This document shows positions 35,396 through 45,139 of a stretch of DNA of 64,000 nt, in pieces. Where the stretch lies: NCBI GenBank assembly GCA_029553285.1, contig JAKPCO010000009.1, positions 1 to 64,000 of the forward strand, given 5' to 3'. A program made the position numbers and the translations under genes. Below the pieces are notes generated by a model, which was not told the origin of the DNA, searched no databases, and saw only the letters and a list, made by a program, of their open reading frames with translations. How positions within the stretch are numbered: the first letter of the stretch is position 1; the number at the start of each line of letters is the position of its first letter. Origin of the DNA: Methanobacteriota archaeon (lineage in GTDB: Archaea > Halobacteriota > Methanosarcinia > Methanotrichales > Methanotrichaceae).

Positions 35396-35905
35396 TTACA
35401 CCACCCCATCCATACCTTTGATACTTAATTGAGATACTGATCAAATATAAGTATTTCTAGTAAGAGTATAATTTAATTAAATTTGTATGAATGTTTGCAC
35501 AATTATTCCGTAAGTGGTGCTGCAGAACTGTTCAGGTAAATTTGCACGCGCTCTTATCCGCGTAGCAACTTGCAGAGCATGCAATATGATTGGAAGAAAT
35601 CATTCAATCGCCATGATCGCATGGCAGAACCAGTGCCTCTTCTGGAGAGTCATCAGACGGATAAGAGCGTTTGCCAATATGCAGATGTAGAGCAGGCCTA
35701 AAGGAGAGGAGGTCCAGCAGAAAGCCGAGGGAATCTGTACAGATACGTGCTGAAAGATCAGGCTGGCCATACTGAAACGGGCCTCACTAAGAGCGCGCCC
35801 TGGTCACACACAATCATAAAAAGATCAAAATATTGAGAATCTATACGGTCCCACGTCATTCTTGCGAAATGAGACGGCTCCTGGTGGATCTTCTGCCACC
35901 AAAGA
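35396..35905. other. Intergenic region with element copy F
   Basis: 510 bases. The AT-rich first part (35420-35520) should hold the protease promoter. Copy F occupies 35549-35669. I see no gene in the rest. Confidence 0.5.
35549..35669. mobile_element. Family-1 miniature inverted-repeat element, copy F
   Basis: 121 bases with intact ends CGCTCTTAT and ATAAGAGCG. The interior has GTAGCAACTTGCAGAGCATG and GTCATCAGACGGATAAG. Flanks TTTGCACG and TTTGCCAA share five bases, a worn target duplication. Confidence 0.8.
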
Positions 35906-36874
35906 TCAACCTGCTGCGCGCCTCATCTCGTCGATGACCGCGTCTGTGAACCCGGCTGTCGTGCAGGATCCACCGAGATCAGGGGTTTTCAAGCCTTTTG
36001 AGAGAGCTCTCTCAACCGCCTGCTCGATCAGCTGCGCCCTGCCTTTATCGCCAAACCACTCGAGCATCATCGCAACGCTCCGTATGGCTCCCACAGGATT
36101 TGCTATGCCCCTGCCCGCGATGTCTGGCGCGCTCCCGTGTATCGGCTCGAAGAGCGCCCAGCGGTCACCCAGATTCGCGCTGGCGCATAGCCCCAGGCTG
36201 CCGACGATGCCTGCGCCCTCATCGCTGAGAATGTCCCCGAAGAGGTTTGTAGTCACCATAACGTCGAACCTCTCAGGTCTTATGATAAGATTATACGCCG
36301 CAGCATCGACAAGCATCTCGTCATACCTGATTCCGCACCTTTCAGCGACCTCCCTGCATGTCCTTAAAAACAACACATCGCTCTTGAGGACGTTCGCCTT
36401 GTGTATTATTGTGAGATGCCTCCGCTCCGATGCGATCCTGCATGCCACCTCCGCGATCCTCTGGCTCCCCCGTCTCGTTATGACCCGCACTGTCCTGGCC
36501 TCCTCATCGCCAAGCACCTCAAGACCTGAATAGAGTCCTTCCGTGTTCTCCCTCACAATGATGGCATCGATCCTGCTCGATCGGAGGGGCCTTATGTTCG
36601 CATACAGGTCAAGCTCCTTTCTTATCCTTATCAGAACGCTCCTGTAATCAGGATCAGGCGGAGTTGTGATCGCCCCGAAGAGTATGCAGTCGCACTCCTT
36701 CATCCCCTCAATATCATCATCTGTTATGGCCTTCCCATCGCGACTCCATCTCCCGTAGCCTATATCGAACTCCACGAGCTCCCCATCGAATCCGGCTTCC
36801 CTCAGGACACGAAGAGCGCTCGATATGACCTCAGGCCCGATGCCGTCGCCCGGCACAAGAGCGACTCGTTTCAT
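35906..36874 (-). CDS. aksF: Isopropylmalate/isohomocitrate dehydrogenase family, probably AksF
   Basis: 322 residues of the beta-decarboxylating dehydrogenase family: VPGDGIGPEV, substrate arginines around LYANIRPLR and IIVRENTEGLYSG, the catalytic Lys in HKANVLK, and the metal-binding MVTTNLFGDILSDEGAGIVGSLG. The NAD region GSAPDIAGRGIANP is typical. It sits in an overlapping operon with a homoaconitase-type small subunit, so I favour threo-isohomocitrate dehydrogenase, which builds the 2-oxoacid chain of coenzyme B. 3-isopropylmalate dehydrogenase (leucine synthesis) is the alternative. Start overlaps the preceding gene's stop by 4 bases. Confidence 0.85.
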   Translation of the reverse strand: MKRVALVPGDGIGPEVISSALRVLREAGFDGELVEFDIGYGRWSRDGKAITDDDIEGMKECDCILFGAITTPPDPDYRSVLIRIRKELDLYANIRPLRSSRIDAIIVRENTEGLYSGLEVLGDEEARTVRVITRRGSQRIAEVACRIASERRHLTIIHKANVLKSDVLFLRTCREVAERCGIRYDEMLVDAAAYNLIIRPERFDVMVTTNLFGDILSDEGAGIVGSLGLCASANLGDRWALFEPIHGSAPDIAGRGIANPVGAIRSVAMMLEWFGDKGRAQLIEQAVERALSKGLKTPDLGGSCTTAGFTDAVIDEMRRAAG

Positions 36875-37701
36875 CTAATGCCCCTGATCGATCCGGCCAG
36901 CATCCTCAGGGCCTGCTCAATCTGATGCGGCCCGTCACCCCAGTGGACCACAACGCCGGGATGGCCGTGCATTCTGATCAAACCTCTCCGCTCGGATCTG
37001 CAGCATCTTGTGATGAATGGGCCATCTGGCACCAGAAGGTCCCCGCTCACAGGGCATATGTTGGTGAACCTGTGCTCCCCATCCCCGTAGACCGCTCTGA
37101 AGATCTCCCTGGAGATCTCGCATCCCACAATCTTAGGCACTGGAGCTGTGACCCTGTCCGCATCGAGGGATCTTCCAAGCCCAGATGCCCTGCACGGAAA
37201 GTAGACATCCTCCCCCCTGAAGCTCCTGAGGTCGAGAATCCTGGGTTTGAAGCTCATCATCAGATCTCCTATGACACCGCACTCCTCGAGCCCCTCTATG
37301 ACATAAACGAGCCACGGAGGCTCAGGTGGCTGGACATCCAGGATCTCTATCTCCATTATCGCTCCAGGATCAGGATCGTGAACGAAGGTCACATGCTCAT
37401 CCGGGCCCCTGAAGATGACTGTATTGACACCGCCCCTGCAGAGATCGATCGCCAGTCTTATGAGCTTAGCCCTGTTTCTTGTGTTTACGATCTCCGGATA
37501 CTCCACGATCTCGTCGCCACTGGAGATCATCTCGATTTGAGATGCCCTTCTCATGAACCCCTCGCCATCGCTCTCGATCCTGTAAATGCATATGCCGCTG
37601 CCCTCGTATGATATCAGGTATCTTGTGGCAAAGTACACAGGATCGCCACGCCTGGGCTCTCTGGAGATGCCTATCTGCTTGTAGTCCTCAGGGAATATCA
37701 A
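36871..37701 (-). CDS. Conserved protein of unknown function between aksE and aksF
   Basis: 276 residues, no signal peptide, no membrane helix. It overlaps the gene on each side by 4 bases, so the three are translationally coupled. Visible features are an N-terminal alpha/beta part ([26 protein letters not shown]) and a Cys/His-rich C-terminal third ([37 protein letters not shown]) that could bind a metal or Fe-S centre. I do not recognise an enzyme family. Its strict position inside a coenzyme B-type operon makes a function in that pathway, or in assembling the Fe-S aconitase-like enzyme, a reasonable hypothesis. Confidence 0.7.
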   Translation of the reverse strand: MIFPEDYKQIGISREPRRGDPVYFATRYLISYEGSGICIYRIESDGEGFMRRASQIEMISSGDEIVEYPEIVNTRNRAKLIRLAIDLCRGGVNTVIFRGPDEHVTFVHDPDPGAIMEIEILDVQPPEPPWLVYVIEGLEECGVIGDLMMSFKPRILDLRSFRGEDVYFPCRASGLGRSLDADRVTAPVPKIVGCEISREIFRAVYGDGEHRFTNICPVSGDLLVPDGPFITRCCRSERRGLIRMHGHPGVVVHWGDGPHQIEQALRMLAGSIRGIR

Positions 37702-38204
37702 ATCAGACCACGCTCCCTCTGCTTTCTCCTGTGGGCCACGAGCCCACCATCGTTCAGTATCTCCATCAGAAAGTCCGGAAGCTTTCTGCCGGTGTACTCC
37801 CTTCCGCCGACAACGACCTTTCCCCGGGAGAGATCAACCTCCACAATCTCCCCAGGCTCACATCTGACATCAGCTTCAATGAGTGGAAGACCGATGTTTA
37901 TGGCGTTCCTGTAAAATATCCTGGCGAAAGATCTTGCAACAATGCATGATATTCCTGCGAGCTTCAGGGCAAGCGGGGCCTGCTCCCTGGAAGAGCCACA
38001 GCCGAAGTTCTTGCCCGCCACTATGACGTCTCCCGGCTGAACCCTGGACGGGAACGATGGATCCAGGCCCTCCATGACGTGCTCCGCAAGCTCGCGCAGA
38101 TCCCTAGTCCTGAGGTACTTTCCTGGAATTATGACATCTGTATCAACATCATCCCCGAAGACCCATGCCCTGCCCCTGATCATGATGCTGAGTGAGGGAT
38201 GCAT
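37698..38204 (-). CDS. aksE: Homoaconitase/isopropylmalate isomerase small subunit, probably AksE
   Basis: 168 residues of the aconitase swivel domain: [67 protein letters not shown]. The loop reads YLRT. In methanogens YLRT is reported for homoaconitase small subunits (coenzyme B synthesis), while leucine-pathway isomerases carry hydrophobic residues after YL. This favours AksE over LeuD. The large subunit is not in the window. Start: ATG 38204 has an AAGGAA ribosome site; ATG 38183 (MIRGRAW) is the alternative. Confidence 0.85.
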   Translation of the reverse strand: MHPSLSIMIRGRAWVFGDDVDTDVIIPGKYLRTRDLRELAEHVMEGLDPSFPSRVQPGDVIVAGKNFGCGSSREQAPLALKLAGISCIVARSFARIFYRNAINIGLPLIEADVRCEPGEIVEVDLSRGKVVVGGREYTGRKLPDFLMEILNDGGLVAHRRKQRERGLI

Positions 38205-38535
38205 CTTTAATATTCCTTTCTGCTGGAGGCGGCTGAGACGCAACATCCGACATCGCCAAGGGCATTATGCCGCTGAGCTGCGATTCTGTCATTGATTCTG
38301 GCGGTATCAGTCAGCAGGATGTGGTCCCGCATGATTCATCACCCATGTGTCAGTGAATGCCGGTTCTTTGGTGATGCATGCCCCAGAACTCTGAAATGAT
38401 GGGCCCCACTGCTCACAACCAAAGAACAAAAATTTTAAGTAAAATCAAATTAACTTAATCAAATAAACAGAACATAACTAAATAAAATGTGCATAACTGA
38501 GGGTTGGTTGTCTGAAGAAGGTTGGAGATGGATCT
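38205..38535. promoter_or_regulatory. Divergent control region between aksE and cobN-like gene
   Basis: 331 bases. An 11-bp interrupted inverted repeat (CATG-att-CATCACC at 38330-38343 with GGTGATG-CATG at 38370-38380) lies mid-way. A very AT-rich tract with several TATA-like runs (AATTTTAAG, AAATAAAATG) covers 38428-38490. GGAG at about 38524 is the ribosome site for ATG 38536. I tested it for a cobalamin riboswitch by eye and found no convincing B12 box. Confidence 0.45.
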
Positions 38536-41500
38536 ATGGCACATAAATGCATCAGAGCCATGCAGGCATGGAGCATCTGGTTTATCGGTCTATTCCTCTT
38601 CTCATCGCTGATTCCGCCGGCGAGCGCTGACTTTGTGACGTTCCACGGTGATAACCATAGGAGCGGCAATGTTAGCGGTCCTGGCCCTGATTCACCTGAT
38701 CTTCTGTGGAGCACGAGCCTAACAGGGCATGGATACATTGGTGGCTCAGCTTCGATCTCAGCTGGCAGGATCTTCGTCTCGAACTGGCCTGACATGACGT
38801 TCAAGGGAGAGCTTGGGCTTGCATGCATCGATGAGAGAAACGGAACTGTTCTCTGGATAAATCCCATAGGCGGAAAGGGCGGGGCATCGACACCAGCGGT
38901 CTTTGGTAACAGGGTCTTCACAGGCTCGCTGACCGGTGAGATCTACTGCGTGGATGTTCTTACTGGCAAGACTCTGTGGAACAGGACAATAGAGAGAGAC
39001 CCGAAGTACTGGGGCGTCGCCTCATCCCCACTTATCGAGAACGGTACTCTCTACGTGATGAGCTTCTCCGATGGCGCGCTGCATGCGCTGAGTCTAGATG
39101 GCGATGAGCTCTGGAATCTCTCGACGGGATCCGTATCGCCATTCGCATCCCCTGCTGCATCTGGAGAGATGATCTATTTCCCTGGAGGAGATCCGGCTAT
39201 CTACTGCGTCAGCGCCTCAACAGAGAAGATCATGTGGAAGGCTCCTGCAGATGCCGTAATCACATCAAGCCCTGCTATCCGGAACGATACTGTCTTCTTT
39301 GTGACGGAGAGATCCATCACAGCACTGAACGCCACCACTGGTAGCACCCTCTGGAAGAGGGATATCAACGGCACAGAATCCACCCCGGTGATCGCATTCG
39401 GTCGCGTTTATGTGGGAACTGATGATGGTCGTGTGGTCTGTCTCGACACAAACGGCTCTCTGATCTGGGAGACTGAGGTCAACGGGCCTGTGAGGTCTTC
39501 TCCTCTCTTCCTGGACGGCAGGATCTATTTTGGAACAAACACCGATGCGGGAACGGTTTACGCTCTGAACGCATCCGACGGATCGGTCGTTTGGACATAC
39601 CCTGTTAACGAGTACATCATGTCCTCGCCATCTGCATCTGATGGGATACTTTTCATAGGAGCCGATGATGGAAGGCTCTACGCATTCAGCTCCATGCAGA
39701 AAGATCTGCTCTGGAGCGGTGAGGTCCTGCTCGAAAACAAAAGCATGAATGTGACAGCAACAAGCAATGCCACTTACAGCATCAGCATGAAAAGCGCACT
39801 TGGAGCGCTGATATCATCTGCATCATCCAATGGAATAAACGTCAGCGTGAACGACTCGCTCCTCAGCATATACGGATTGACGGTCGAGTCGATAGGCGAT
39901 CTTGTTTCCAGCAAAGAGATATCCTGGAGGTACTGGGTAAACTATCCCGATGAGCCTGTGCCTATAACCGGACCAGAGTCTCTGATGCTGAATGACGGGG
40001 ATCGCGTTGTATTCTATTATGGCGAGAGGAACTCCAGGCCAGGGGATTGCCCCAGGATCGAGATCACCGCCAGGATGCACAAACCGGATGCGCTCTTCGT
40101 CACCGTCGGCCAGCAGCCATCCCTCCGTGAGGCGATGAAGGGGGCGCCGCTGAACATAACGCTGACATCGCCTGACATGCTTGATCCGGGGATGAACCTC
40201 TCAGGGTACAGCCTGATCTTTCTGGAGATGATCGGTGCCGATTCTGCGTCGTTGCTTGAGGGACTTCTCGAGGAGCCAAGGAGGAGGAGCGTGCCAGTGG
40301 TGCTCCTGAACTCTCCTGGATATCAGAATCTTGCGAGCGTGAACACGAGCGCTCACCCAGATATCGAGATGTACTGGGAGTACGGTGGGGGGGAGAACAT
40401 GCGCCGGCTCATCGCATATCTTGCATCACACTTCTGCGGGGTTGATGCCAGGGTTGAGCCGCCCCTCCCGGCGCCGAAGGAGTACATATACCACCCTGAC
40501 GCTCCTGATCTCTTTGAGAACATAACCTCTTACATGGAGTGGTACCGGTACAACAGCAGCGCTCCAACGGTCGGAATCGCGAGCTACTACGGAGATTTGG
40601 GACAGCCAGACAGGATCGATCTCATCAGAGCATTCGAGAGGAGGGGTGCGAATGTCATATGCATAGGCTTCTCTAATGCATCCTCCCTGGAGAGGTTCTT
40701 TGTTCTGAACAACACCACTCTTATCGATCTTGCTGTCGTCACAAAGCCGTTCCGCCTGAGCTACGGTGATCCTGATAGAGGCGTTAAGATCCTGGAGTCG
40801 CTGGACGTCCCGGTGCTTCGCGGCATGAGGCTATACTACCAGTCGCCGAATGAATGGACGAACTCAAGCATCAACCCCATGGAGCTCTACTTCCAGGTCG
40901 CGCTCCCTGAGATGGACGGGATCTTCGATCCCATCGCCGTCTCGGGCAAGAACAATACGGTGTACAACTCCATAGAGCCTGAGGTCGAGCGGATCGCAGA
41001 TCGTGCAATGGCGCAGATCAGGCTGAAAAAGCCGAACTCTGAGAAGAGGGTCGCCATAATCTACTACAACCACGGCGGCGGCAAGGACAACATCGAGGGG
41101 TGCTACCTCAACGTCCCCCGGAGTCTCAGGAACATCCTGGAGCACATGAGGAGCATGGGGTACAGGATCGAAGGGGATGTTCCTGATGAGAAGGTCCTGG
41201 TCGATCTCCTGGCGCATCAAGGCACGAACGTGGGCACATGGGCCCCTGGAGAGCTGGACGCTATGGTCAAAGGCGGGAACGCAACACTGATTCCAGCAGA
41301 TCTTTACATCCGCTGGTTCGAGGAGCTTCCCGCAGATCGGCAGATGGAAGTCGTTAAGCACTGGGGCCCTCCCCCCGGGAAGATTATGGTCTTCAGTAAC
41401 TCCAGCGGCTCATACATAGTCATACCGAAGCTCTCCTTCGGGAATGTGATCCTGCTGCCGCAGCCGAGCCGGGGATGGCTTGAGAACAGCACGGTTCTTT

Positions 41501-43977
41501 ACCACTCCACGGATGTTCCTCCACACCATCAGTACATAGCGTTCTACCTCTGGCTGAAGCACGGATTCGGCGCAGATGCCATCATTCACCTGGGGAAGCA
41601 CGGGACCCAGGAGTGGCTTCCGGGCAGGGAAGGTGTTGTCGGAGGAGACGACTGGCCGGCGCTCCTCGTTCAGGACATTCCTGTTGTTTACCCATACATC
41701 GTGGACAACATCGCGGAGGGGACGCAGGCGAAGCGGCGCGGGGATGCTGTGATGATCTCTCACCTCACTCCGCCAATAGTGGCTGCAGGCCTCTACGGAA
41801 ACCTCTCGGATCTGGAGGAGAGCATATACGAGTACAGGAACGTGCTCAACGAGAGCGTGAAGGAGGAGTACAGGAGGAAAATACTGGAAACATGCATGGA
41901 CCTCCATCTGGATGAGGATCTCGGCGCGAACCTGAGCGCTATTCAGGAGACCGATGCGTTCGAGGGGTTCCTGCCAGAGCTGGAGGAGTACCTGGAGGAG
42001 CTGAAGGGCTCCTTCATGCCCTACGGGCTGCACACGTTCGGCCAGCCCTACGAGAATGATTCTCTTGTATCCATGGTGCGGTCGATGCTCGGTGATTCTT
42101 ACATTGAGGAGATCGAGAGGGCGCTCAACACTTCCAGCGAGGATGAGATCGAAAACGTATCCTCATCTCTTCTTTACGAGGTCCTGATAAACGGCTCCTC
42201 TCCAGGGTCAGCTCAGGAGTTTGTTCTCGGAAAGACAGGCTCCAACCTGACGGAGATCCTGAACCTCTCGAAAATGTACGCAGACGGTCTGAGGAGCTGC
42301 GGGAATGAGCTCACGAACACTACGAACGCCCTGAGAGGTGGCTACGTACCACCATCTACTGCAGATGATCCGATAAGGGATCCGCAGGTGCTCCCGACAG
42401 GCAGGAACTTCAGGTCCGTGGATCCTAGGAGGGTTCCGACAACCGCTGCATGGGAGGTGGGAAGAAAGCTCGCGGAGGATCTCATTGAGGAGTACAGGCT
42501 GAAGCACAACGGCACATACCCGAGAAAGCTCGCGGTCGTCCTCTGGGCCTGGGCGATGACAGATCATGGGGTGGTCGACTCTGAGATACTCCAGCTCATC
42601 GGTGCCAGGCCTGTTTATGATGCCTACGGCGGGGTGAGCGATGTCGCGCTGATACCGTTATCGGAACTCGGCAGGCCCAGGATAGATGTCCTCGTGGTTC
42701 CATCCGGTCTTTACAGAGATCTCTTCCCGGAGAAGCTCAGGCTCATAGACAAGGCGATACGGCTCGCTGCAAACGATACAGACACTGAATACCCGAATTA
42801 CGTCAGGGAGAACTCTGAGATGCTGAGGGATATGCTTCTCCAGACAGGCAACTACAGCGCAGAGGATGCGGAGTTTCTCTCGAGATCCCGGATTTTCCTG
42901 GAGGCTGCAGGCACATATGGCCCCAACCTCGATGCGCCAGTGTCTGCAAGCGACAGATGGGAGAACGATTCAGAGCTCGGAAGGCTCTTCATATCCAGGA
43001 TGTCCTACATCTACGGCGATGGTATCTGGGGAGGGATGTTTGATTCGGGCAGATATCTGTCAGCAGAGCAGCAGATGGAGGTCTACAGCGCAAACCTTAG
43101 AGTGGTTGATGCAGCTGTCCATCACACGAACTCAAACCTCTACGGATTCATCGATAATGACGATGTATTCCAGTATCTTGGCGGAATAGCTCTCGCTGTC
43201 AGAACCGTGACCGGTTCCACCCCTGAGATGTACGTGACAGACGTGAGGGATCCCAGGAAGGAAAGGGTCCATGGGCTAGAGGAGTTCTTCTCAAAGGAGT
43301 TGAGGACGCGGTACTACAACCCCAGGTGGATCCAGGGGATGATGGAGCAGGGCTACTCCGGGGCGAGGGAGATGGACAGGTTCGTAGAGTACCTGTGGGG
43401 ATGGGAGGCGACGGTGCCTGAGCTTGTGAGCGAGAACACATGGAACGAGGTCCACGATATCTATGTGGAGGATAAATACAGCCTGGGGCTGCAGGATTTC
43501 TTCAGGAAGAACAACCCATGGGCGGCGCAGGTGATGGACGCGAGGCTTTTGGAGACTGCCAGGAAGGATAGATGGCACCCATCGCCTGAGGTCCTGGAGG
43601 ATCTCGCGGAGCAGTACAGGGATCTTGTCGATGATTACGGGGTTGCATGCTGCCACCACACATGCGGCAATCTTCTTCTGAACGAGTACATGAGCGGGAT
43701 GCTTTCAGTTCCGGCGGAGAGATCTCCTCCAGCCCAGACTGTGAGGTCCGGAGGCTCCTCGCGTTCCAGACATCCGTACAACAGCACTCTTCCCCAGAGC
43801 GTCGGGTCTGAGATGGAGAAGACGCCTGAAACAGAGAGCGTGGACGTGAGGGGATACGTGATGGAGAATGTCACTGCTGCAGCAACCCCATCTGTATCAG
43901 GAGCGCCACTCTTTGGGATAGCGCTCGTGCTCTTCGTCATTCTCCTGGTGGCAGCTGGTATGTGGAGGAGGGGGTAG
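38536..43977 (+). CDS. cobN: Giant membrane-anchored CobN-like chelatase with beta-propeller and transcobalamin-like domains
   Basis: 1813 residues. Order: signal peptide 1-~31 (WSIWFIGLFLFSSLIPPASA); PQQ-type beta-propeller ~35-395 (repeats such as GTVYALNASDGSVVWTYP); DUF4430 ~410-500 (WRYWVNYPDEP, LMLNDGDRVVFYYG), related to the C-terminal domain of transcobalamin; CobN/ChlH-type chelatase body ~510-1700 with YYNHGGGKDNIEG, HLGKHGTQEWLPGREG (~1018), LWAWAMTDHGVVDSEI, HHTNSNLYGFIDNDD; then a transmembrane helix ~1791 (LFGIALVLFVILLVAAGMW) and Arg-Arg-Gly end. Many NxS/T sequons agree with an outside location. CobN normally inserts cobalt into a corrin ring in the cytoplasm with CobS/CobT ATPases. 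An extracellular form cannot use ATP directly, so metal or tetrapyrrole scavenging is more likely (inference). Confidence 0.88.
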   Translation: MAHKCIRAMQAWSIWFIGLFLFSSLIPPASADFVTFHGDNHRSGNVSGPGPDSPDLLWSTSLTGHGYIGGSASISAGRIFVSNWPDMTFKGELGLACIDERNGTVLWINPIGGKGGASTPAVFGNRVFTGSLTGEIYCVDVLTGKTLWNRTIERDPKYWGVASSPLIENGTLYVMSFSDGALHALSLDGDELWNLSTGSVSPFASPAASGEMIYFPGGDPAIYCVSASTEKIMWKAPADAVITSSPAIRNDTVFFVTERSITALNATTGSTLWKRDINGTESTPVIAFGRVYVGTDDGRVVCLDTNGSLIWETEVNGPVRSSPLFLDGRIYFGTNTDAGTVYALNASDGSVVWTYPVNEYIMSSPSASDGILFIGADDGRLYAFSSMQKDLLWSGEVLLENKSMNVTATSNATYSISMKSALGALISSASSNGINVSVNDSLLSIYGLTVESIGDLVSSKEISWRYWVNYPDEPVPITGPESLMLNDGDRVVFYYGERNSRPGDCPRIEITARMHKPDALFVTVGQQPSLREAMKGAPLNITLTSPDMLDPGMNLSGYSLIFLEMIGADSASLLEGLLEEPRRRSVPVVLLNSPGYQNLASVNTSAHPDIEMYWEYGGGENMRRLIAYLASHFCGVDARVEPPLPAPKEYIYHPDAPDLFENITSYMEWYRYNSSAPTVGIASYYGDLGQPDRIDLIRAFERRGANVICIGFSNASSLERFFVLNNTTLIDLAVVTKPFRLSYGDPDRGVKILESLDVPVLRGMRLYYQSPNEWTNSSINPMELYFQVALPEMDGIFDPIAVSGKNNTVYNSIEPEVERIADRAMAQIRLKKPNSEKRVAIIYYNHGGGKDNIEGCYLNVPRSLRNILEHMRSMGYRIEGDVPDEKVLVDLLAHQGTNVGTWAPGELDAMVKGGNATLIPADLYIRWFEELPADRQMEVVKHWGPPPGKIMVFSNSSGSYIVIPKLSFGNVILLPQPSRGWLENSTVLYHSTDVPPHHQYIAFYLWLKHGFGADAIIHLGKHGTQEWLPGREGVVGGDDWPALLVQDIPVVYPYIVDNIAEGTQAKRRGDAVMISHLTPPIVAAGLYGNLSDLEESIYEYRNVLNESVKEEYRRKILETCMDLHLDEDLGANLSAIQETDAFEGFLPELEEYLEELKGSFMPYGLHTFGQPYENDSLVSMVRSMLGDSYIEEIERALNTSSEDEIENVSSSLLYEVLINGSSPGSAQEFVLGKTGSNLTEILNLSKMYADGLRSCGNELTNTTNALRGGYVPPSTADDPIRDPQVLPTGRNFRSVDPRRVPTTAAWEVGRKLAEDLIEEYRLKHNGTYPRKLAVVLWAWAMTDHGVVDSEILQLIGARPVYDAYGGVSDVALIPLSELGRPRIDVLVVPSGLYRDLFPEKLRLIDKAIRLAANDTDTEYPNYVRENSEMLRDMLLQTGNYSAEDAEFLSRSRIFLEAAGTYGPNLDAPVSASDRWENDSELGRLFISRMSYIYGDGIWGGMFDSGRYLSAEQQMEVYSANLRVVDAAVHHTNSNLYGFIDNDDVFQYLGGIALAVRTVTGSTPEMYVTDVRDPRKERVHGLEEFFSKELRTRYYNPRWIQGMMEQGYSGAREMDRFVEYLWGWEATVPELVSENTWNEVHDIYVEDKYSLGLQDFFRKNNPWAAQVMDARLLETARKDRWHPSPEVLEDLAEQYRDLVDDYGVACCHHTCGNLLLNEYMSGMLSVPAERSPPAQTVRSGGSSRSRHPYNSTLPQSVGSEMEKTPETESVDVRGYVMENVTAAATPSVSGAPLFGIALVLFVILLVAAGMWRRG

Positions 43978-44052
43978 GATCTCCCTTCTCCAGGCAACAA
44001 GAGAGGTGCCGGCACTGAGCTGAGACCTCTGCGAGCACGTAGGAAAGCATGC

Positions 44053-44175
44053 CGCTCTTATGTACGTAGCAACTTGCAGAGCATGCAATGTGGTCGAGGA
44101 AAGCATTCATTCGCCGAAACGAACGCATAGCATGACCTCTGCTCCTTCGGGAAAGTCGTCAGATGGATAATAACG
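44053..44175. mobile_element. Family-1 miniature inverted-repeat element, copy G
   Basis: 123 bases, CGCTCTTAT to ATAATAACG, interior GTAGCAACTTGCAGAGCATG and TGCTCCTTCGGGAAAGTC. Flanked by AAGCATGC (44045-44052) and AAGCAGGC (44176-44183), a 7-of-8 target duplication. Confidence 0.8.
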
Positions 44176-44188
44176 AAGCAGGCAAAAG

Positions 44189-44224
44189 ACCCCGCCCATT
44201 CAGGGGAAGGGGGAATTCACCCCA
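44189..44224. mobile_element. Possible degenerate IS200/IS605-type end
   Basis: CCCCGCCCATTCAGGGG followed by GGGGGAATTCACC resembles the conserved hairpin region beside tnpB elements, but the stem is imperfect and no transposase is near. Confidence 0.3.
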
Positions 44225-44295
44225 GGCTGGGTGCGATCATATTCCAGTCACGCCCCGCAAGACCGCCTGGCTCCGCCAGCGATCCCAGTGCCAGG

Positions 44296-45030
44296 TCATC
44301 CAGAGATCTTCAGGCTCATCAGGTCCCTTCCCGCTATGGTCCTGATCCCGGAGATCTGCTCCACCTTGCGCGCCATCTCATCCTCCAGACCTCTGCACTG
44401 GGGATAGAAGTGTGTGAGCACGATCTTCCCGATATCTCTCACCATCCGGCCGAGTGGTGTGGGGGTGGTGTGGTTCGTCACATCAAAGCCATCCGGAAAC
44501 GAGCACTCGTGGACGAGCAGGTCGGATCCGGCTGCGAGCTCAGAGACACTTGCGCTCGGCTCGGTGTCCCCGGAGCATACAACTGTCGATGAGCCCTCGA
44601 TCCTGTAGCAGAGCGCTGGCACGCTGTGGACCGCGGATGCACTGGTTACTCCAAAACCACATATCTCAAATCTGCATCCCGCCCCGATCTCGGTGACATC
44701 CAGCTTTATCGAATGCAGATACGGGTACAGAGAGTGCAGGGATCTCACCAGCTGCTCAGTGCCGACAGGTCCGAAGACATTGAGCCAGGGCTTGCCGAGA
44801 AGGTACCGCGCCTTTGCAAGCGGAAGGAGATCTGAGACATGATCAAGATGCAGATGTGTCAGAAGCACGGTCTCGATCTCCAGTGGGCTGAGGCCGAGCT
44901 CGCCCAGTCTGAAAAGAGCGCCTGCACCGCAGTCGATGAGCAGCAGATCATCATCGTGAAGGAGAATCGATGCCTGCGCGCGGTCTGCCTGCGGTATTCC
45001 TGCGCCTGTGCCAAGAAGTGTGACGTTCAT
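44296..45030 (-). CDS. Metallo-beta-lactamase-fold hydrolase (RNase Z-like)
   Basis: 244 residues from ATG 45030, supported by GAGGTGATCGA upstream. The metal site is THLHLDHVSDLLPL, with further ligands in VPALCYRIEG/CSGDTEPS, LVHECSFPD and LTHFYPQ. The N-terminus VTLLGTGAGIPQADRAQAS matches the RNase Z/arylsulfatase-like branch. The short length and lack of the tRNase exosite region suggest a small-molecule hydrolase rather than a tRNA 3' processing enzyme. It is downstream of the DUF2149-ExbB-DUF2162 operon, about 110 bases after it, and may belong to it. Confidence 0.8.
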   Translation of the reverse strand: MNVTLLGTGAGIPQADRAQASILLHDDDLLLIDCGAGALFRLGELGLSPLEIETVLLTHLHLDHVSDLLPLAKARYLLGKPWLNVFGPVGTEQLVRSLHSLYPYLHSIKLDVTEIGAGCRFEICGFGVTSASAVHSVPALCYRIEGSSTVVCSGDTEPSASVSELAAGSDLLVHECSFPDGFDVTNHTTPTPLGRMVRDIGKIVLTHFYPQCRGLEDEMARKVEQISGIRTIAGRDLMSLKISG

Positions 45031-45139
45031 TCGATCACCTCTCGCTCTTCCGCTCACCTCACAGAAATCTCCACCGGCTGCCGAGAGTATTCATCTTTTA
45101 ATTGCACAGCGGTTCGGGCCCGCGATCCGCAATTGATCC

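Larger units (their letters stand above)
43978..44295. other. Convergent intergenic region with element copy G
   Basis: 318 bases between two convergent genes. It holds element copy G (44053-44175), then a possible degenerate IS605-type motif (about 44189-44224). Nothing else recognised. Confidence 0.5.

Noticed and set aside
38247-38535. Cobalamin riboswitch upstream of the cobN-like gene
   Set aside because: GCCCCACTG at 38403 recalls part of a B12 box, but the rest of the conserved core is absent and such switches are rare in archaea.
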